This document shows, piece after piece, positions 60,900-64,000 of a stretch of DNA of 64,000 nt. The notes below the pieces were generated by a model. The model saw only the letters and a program-made list of their open reading frames with translations. It did not search any database and had not been told where the DNA came from. The first letter of the stretch is position 1, and every line of letters begins with the position of its first letter. Location: NCBI GenBank assembly GCA_018366195.1, contig JAGZIN010000010.1, positions 9,185 to 73,184 of the forward strand. Direction: 5' to 3'. The DNA comes from Butyricicoccus pullicaecorum (lineage in GTDB: Bacteria > Bacillota > Clostridia > Oscillospirales > Butyricicoccaceae). Both the position numbers and the translations under genes were made by a program.

Positions 60900-62423
60900 A
60901 TGGGAAAGCATTTTCATAAATTGCGTTCTGTTCGCTTGAAATTTTTTGCTGCAATCGCTGCGGTGGCGTTGGTATTCATTACGGTTATCAGCTGCCTCAA
61001 CCTGTTTTTTTATGAGCATTACTATATGGCACAAAGACAGAATTCTCTGAGGGATATTTATAGCCGTGTGTGTCAGAGCTATTATACAAATAATAATGAG
61101 GCGCTGCAGGAAACATTATTTCGCATTGAAAACAGCGACAGTGTCCGCATCAGTATTTTAGATGCAGCGGGTGCAATGATTTATGACTCCGATGCAGCAC
61201 GCAATGGGGGAAGCAGCCCGAATTTTTTTACAAGCTGGAAAACTGCGCAGTTGGTACATTCGGCGTTGATGTCTGCTGACCGAAGAAAATTTGAAATGGG
61301 ACATGTGGATTTTGTCGTCGTGCAAATGAACGATTTGCGTGAAAATTTCCTTTGTCTGGTGGGACGTTTGGGGGACGGATATCTAGTAGAACGAATCCCG
61401 TTTGCGTTTATGGAACAGAATTCTATGTTCAACTCTACCTTTTTACTCATTGCGGGCGCTGTTACGCTGGTGATTTGTCTGATTTTAGGCGCTATTTTGG
61501 CATCACATTTTACAAAACCACTCATCGAGATGGGAAGCATCGCAAAATCTATGGCACATTTGGATTTTTCTCAGAAATATGAGGGAGATGAAGTCGATGA
61601 GATAGGACAGCTGGGGCAGTCGCTCAATCTGCTTTCTGACCATTTGCGGGACGCAATTGATGATTTGCGTACCTCCAATGAACAGTTGGCACATGAAATC
61701 GAGGAAAAAGAACGGATTGATGCGATGCGGCGGGAATTTATTGTCAATGTATCGCATGAGTTGAAGACTCCGATTGCTTTGATTCAGGGATATGCGGAGG
61801 GGTTGACCGCAGGTGTTGCAGAGTCTCCAGAGGATCGGGAATTTTATTGCAATACCATAGCAGAGGAAGCCGGACGTATGAATACGATGGTCACACAGCT
61901 TTTAAGCCTGTCAAAGCTGGAGCTTGGACGGGAAATTCTATCCTGTGAGCCGATTTCTTTGGGCGACTGTCTGCGTGAAGCCGTAGAAAAAACGGCAGTG
62001 CTGCGTGCCGGTCATCATTTGCAGGTAAGCTGTTCTGGAGATGCTGTCATTGAAAGTGATGGAAGGCTTCTGGAGCAAATCATTATGAATTATATGACAA
62101 ACGCCATTCGCTATACACCGGACGGGGGAAGCATTGCGCTCTGCGTGAAACAGACGGAACCAGACATGGTGACAATTTCTGTATTTAATGAAGGGGAAGG
62201 GGTGCCGGAGGAAGAGCTTCCGCTGCTGTGGGAAAAGTTTTATCGCACGGATAAGGCGCGTTCCCGTGCTTCGGGAGGAACGGGGGTTGGTCTGTCGATT
62301 GTGCGCGCGTCTGCTGCACTGCTTGGCGGGCATTGTGAAGCAAAAAATGTGACAGGAGGGATTGTATTTTCAGTTACGCTGCCGGTGGGTGTGCCCGTGC
62401 ACATAAAAATACAGGAAAATTGA
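60900..62423 (+). CDS. Sensor histidine kinase
   Basis: 507 aa. The start is the ATG at 60900 after GGAGG. Membrane helices lie near residues 12-35 and 175-198, with an extracellular sensor domain between. HAMP follows near 200-250. The HisKA phospho-acceptor is in FIVNVSHELKTPIALIQGYAEG near 285, and the HATPase has IIMNYMTNAIRYTP (N box) and GGTGVGLSIVRASAALLGG (G box). Partner of the regulator at 59054 is likely. The sensor signal is unknown; the domain has no recognised ligand pattern. Confidence 0.92.
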   Translation: MGKHFHKLRSVRLKFFAAIAAVALVFITVISCLNLFFYEHYYMAQRQNSLRDIYSRVCQSYYTNNNEALQETLFRIENSDSVRISILDAAGAMIYDSDAARNGGSSPNFFTSWKTAQLVHSALMSADRRKFEMGHVDFVVVQMNDLRENFLCLVGRLGDGYLVERIPFAFMEQNSMFNSTFLLIAGAVTLVICLILGAILASHFTKPLIEMGSIAKSMAHLDFSQKYEGDEVDEIGQLGQSLNLLSDHLRDAIDDLRTSNEQLAHEIEEKERIDAMRREFIVNVSHELKTPIALIQGYAEGLTAGVAESPEDREFYCNTIAEEAGRMNTMVTQLLSLSKLELGREILSCEPISLGDCLREAVEKTAVLRAGHHLQVSCSGDAVIESDGRLLEQIIMNYMTNAIRYTPDGGSIALCVKQTEPDMVTISVFNEGEGVPEEELPLLWEKFYRTDKARSRASGGTGVGLSIVRASAALLGGHCEAKNVTGGIVFSVTLPVGVPVHIKIQEN

Positions 62424-62736
62424 TATGAAGTGATAGGAAAATAACAGATTGTTAGAAGTTGAAAAAAAAGCAAGCAAAAATTTTGTTGAAAATATAAAAT
62501 TTTTTATAAAAAACAGGCGTTAAATTATTGACAATCTTTTGGATTTCTGTATAATGATTAATAGATGTGCGTTAAAGACGCACCCCCAAAATACCATACT
62601 GAACCCCCTCGTTTGGGAGCGTTTTTTGTATGCGCCAGTCGCCCTGCGAATGAACAGGACCGTCGCCAGCGGTACAGCGTGTCGGTATGGTCTCTAATAA
62701 ACTGATTTTGAAAATTGATTTGGGAGGTTTCATAGC
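62424..62736 (+). promoter_or_regulatory. bcd promoter, candidate Rex operator and leader
   Basis: 313 nt without a gene. The promoter is TTGACA (62528-62533), 16-nt spacer, TATAAT (62550-62555). GCGTTAAATTATTGACAA (62517-62534) matches the Rex consensus TTGTTAAnnnnTTAACAA at 11 of 14 fixed positions and overlaps the -35. The leader (about 62562-62736) has hairpin GTGCGT/ACGCAC (62567-62583) that shares bases with a terminator-like stem 62578-62590/62612-62622 followed by T, then GGGAGG before bcd. Confidence 0.6.
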
Positions 62737-63882
62737 ATGGATTTTAGGCTTACAAAAGAGCAGGAAATGATGCAGAAGCTGTGCCGCGAGTTCGCGGTAA
62801 ATGAGATCGAGCCTATCGCGGCTGAGATCGACGCAGAAGAGCGCTACCCGTGGGAGACCGTTCGCAAGCTGCAGAAATACGGCATGCTTGGCATTCAGTT
62901 CCCCAAGGAGTTGGGCGGTTCCGGCGGTGATAACATTTGCTATACAATTGCAATTGAAGAGGCATCGAAGTTCTGCGGAACAACCGGTTGTATTCTGTCC
63001 TCACATGCAACCCTGTGCTGCTGGCCGATTTTCAAGTACGGCACACCGGAGCAGAAAGAAAAGTTCCTGCGTCCTCTGATTTCTGGTCAGAAGGTTGGCG
63101 GATTTGGTCTGACTGAGCCGAATGCTGGTACAGACTCTGCTGCACAGCAGACCATTGCAGAAAAGCAGGAAGACGGTTCCTACATCATCAATGGTTCTAA
63201 GGTGTTTATTACCGGCGCAGGCTGCGCAGATACCTATGTCATTTTCGCAATGACAGACAAGACCAAGGGCAATAAGGGCATTTCTGCATTCATCGTAGAT
63301 AAGGACGACCCGGGCTTCTCCATCGGTAAGATTGAGCATAAGATGGGTATTCGCGGTTCTCAGACCGGCGAGCTGATTTTTGAGGACATGCGTCTGTCCG
63401 CAGATCGTCTGCTGGGTAAGGAGAATGGCGGCTTTAAGATTGCTATGACCACCCTCGACGGCGGTCGTATCGGTATCGCTGCACAGGCACTGGGCATTGC
63501 GCAGGGTGCACTGGACAAGGCTGTTGCTTATATGAAGGAGCGCGTACAGTTTGGTAAGCCGCTTTCTACCAAGCAGGGTCTGCAGTGGATGGTTGCAGAT
63601 ATGGCAACTGAGATTGAGGCAGCTCGTCTGCTCGTTCGCCGTGCAGCATTCAATAAGGACCATGATATTCCTTACACCAAGGAAGCTGCAATGGCAAAGC
63701 TGTTCGCAGCAGAGGTTTCTATGAAGGTTACCACCCAGTGTGTACAAATCTTCGGCGGCTATGGCTATACTCGTGAGTACCCGGTAGAGCGCATGATGCG
63801 TGATGCTAAGATTACAGAAATCTATGAGGGCACCTCTCAGGTACAGCGTATGGTTATTTCCGGCCAGGTTATTGGCAGATAA
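62737..63882 (+). CDS. bcd: Short-chain acyl-CoA dehydrogenase (butyryl-CoA dehydrogenase)
   Basis: 381 aa. A flavoprotein that reduces crotonyl-CoA to butyryl-CoA, in anaerobes as a complex with EtfAB that bifurcates electrons to ferredoxin. It has the acyl-CoA dehydrogenase signatures GGFGLTEPNAGTDSAAQQT near 125 and KVFITGAG near 155. The catalytic Glu is in EIYEGTSQVQRM near 367. GGGAGG precedes the ATG. Next comes etfB, the usual clostridial order. Confidence 0.95.
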   Translation: MDFRLTKEQEMMQKLCREFAVNEIEPIAAEIDAEERYPWETVRKLQKYGMLGIQFPKELGGSGGDNICYTIAIEEASKFCGTTGCILSSHATLCCWPIFKYGTPEQKEKFLRPLISGQKVGGFGLTEPNAGTDSAAQQTIAEKQEDGSYIINGSKVFITGAGCADTYVIFAMTDKTKGNKGISAFIVDKDDPGFSIGKIEHKMGIRGSQTGELIFEDMRLSADRLLGKENGGFKIAMTTLDGGRIGIAAQALGIAQGALDKAVAYMKERVQFGKPLSTKQGLQWMVADMATEIEAARLLVRRAAFNKDHDIPYTKEAAMAKLFAAEVSMKVTTQCVQIFGGYGYTREYPVERMMRDAKITEIYEGTSQVQRMVISGQVIGR

Positions 63883-63905
63883 ATTAAGGGAGGAGTAACT
63901 CAATT

Positions 63906-64000
63906 ATGAAAGCTATCGTTTGCGTAAAGCAGGTTCCCGATACTTCCGGTAAGGTGGCTGTCAATCCGGACGGCACCCTGAACCGTGCATCTATGGCAAC
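63906..64000 (+). CDS. etfB: Electron transfer flavoprotein beta subunit (5' end only)
   Basis: The first 31 codons only, cut by the window edge. The start MKAIVCVKQVPDT is typical of EtfB, with GGGAGGAG before the ATG, 23 nt after bcd. It is expected to be followed by etfA. Confidence 0.88.
   Translation, partial: MKAIVCVKQVPDTSGKVAVNPDGTLNRASMA

Noticed and set aside
1..64000. tRNA, rRNA, CRISPR, prophage or insertion sequence
   Set aside because: No cloverleaf, rRNA motif, regular repeat-spacer array, transposase or integrase was recognised on either strand.

Overview
The window is the origin-of-replication region of a spore-forming, butyrate-producing Clostridia (Firmicutes) chromosome. 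The order rpmH-rnpA-yidD-yidC-jag-mnmE-mnmG-rsmG-noc-parA-parB on one side, and dnaA-dnaN-S4 protein-recF-remB-gyrB-gyrA on the other, is the classic Gram-positive oriC neighbourhood. A butyryl-CoA dehydrogenase followed by the start of etfB at the right edge, a 2[4Fe-4S] ferredoxin, pyruvate phosphate dikinase, a SpoIID-like/peptidoglycan-binding operon and an SLH surface protein point to an anaerobic gut Oscillospirales-type organism (Butyricicoccus/Agathobaculum-like is a guess from gene content; there is no rRNA in the window to test it).

Layout. 1-1006: gene-free T-rich DNA. 1-9.5 kb: asnB, rubrerythrin, ftsH, a three-gene spore-type operon bracketed by two parS sites, and a proline symporter. 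9.7-15.2 kb: TetR regulator, serS, an unknown membrane coiled-coil protein, parB, parA, parS and noc. 15.5-22.7 kb: tRNA modification, 16S rRNA methylation, membrane insertion and RNase P genes, all on the minus strand. 22.7-27.1 kb: the origin. Gene direction flips between rpmH and dnaA, DnaA boxes lie on both sides of dnaA, and the dnaA-dnaN gap holds DnaA boxes followed by DnaA-trio repeats and an AT-rich stretch. 27.1-39 kb: remB, gyrase, an antiporter, RNase H, a PEP-carboxykinase-like protein of the type called DUF4914, an FrhB-like iron-sulphur protein and a ferredoxin. 39.3-43.9 kb: ctsR-mcsA-mcsB-clpC with two CtsR operators around its promoter. 44-52.4 kb: ppdK, yjbQ-rfbA, ftsK and a flavin reductase. 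52.5-56.8 kb: a 1441-residue SLH surface protein. 57-62.4 kb: vanZ and a HAD phosphatase, each preceded by a copy of a 51-53 bp repeat at the same distance, then a two-component system with two YbjN-like genes between its regulator and kinase. 62.4-64 kb: butyryl-CoA dehydrogenase with a candidate Rex operator and an attenuator-like leader, then partial etfB.

How it works together. Four parS sites (5.6, 7.8, 14.2 and 26.0 kb) around oriC, with ParA, ParB and a second ParB-like protein (Noc), form the segregation and nucleoid-organisation centre. Most genes are co-directional with replication from about 24.5 kb (minus to the left, plus to the right). The exceptions, which run against the fork, are asnB, the spore operon, the ferredoxin, yjbQ-rfbA and the SLH gene. 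No tRNA, rRNA, CRISPR, prophage or insertion sequence was recognised.
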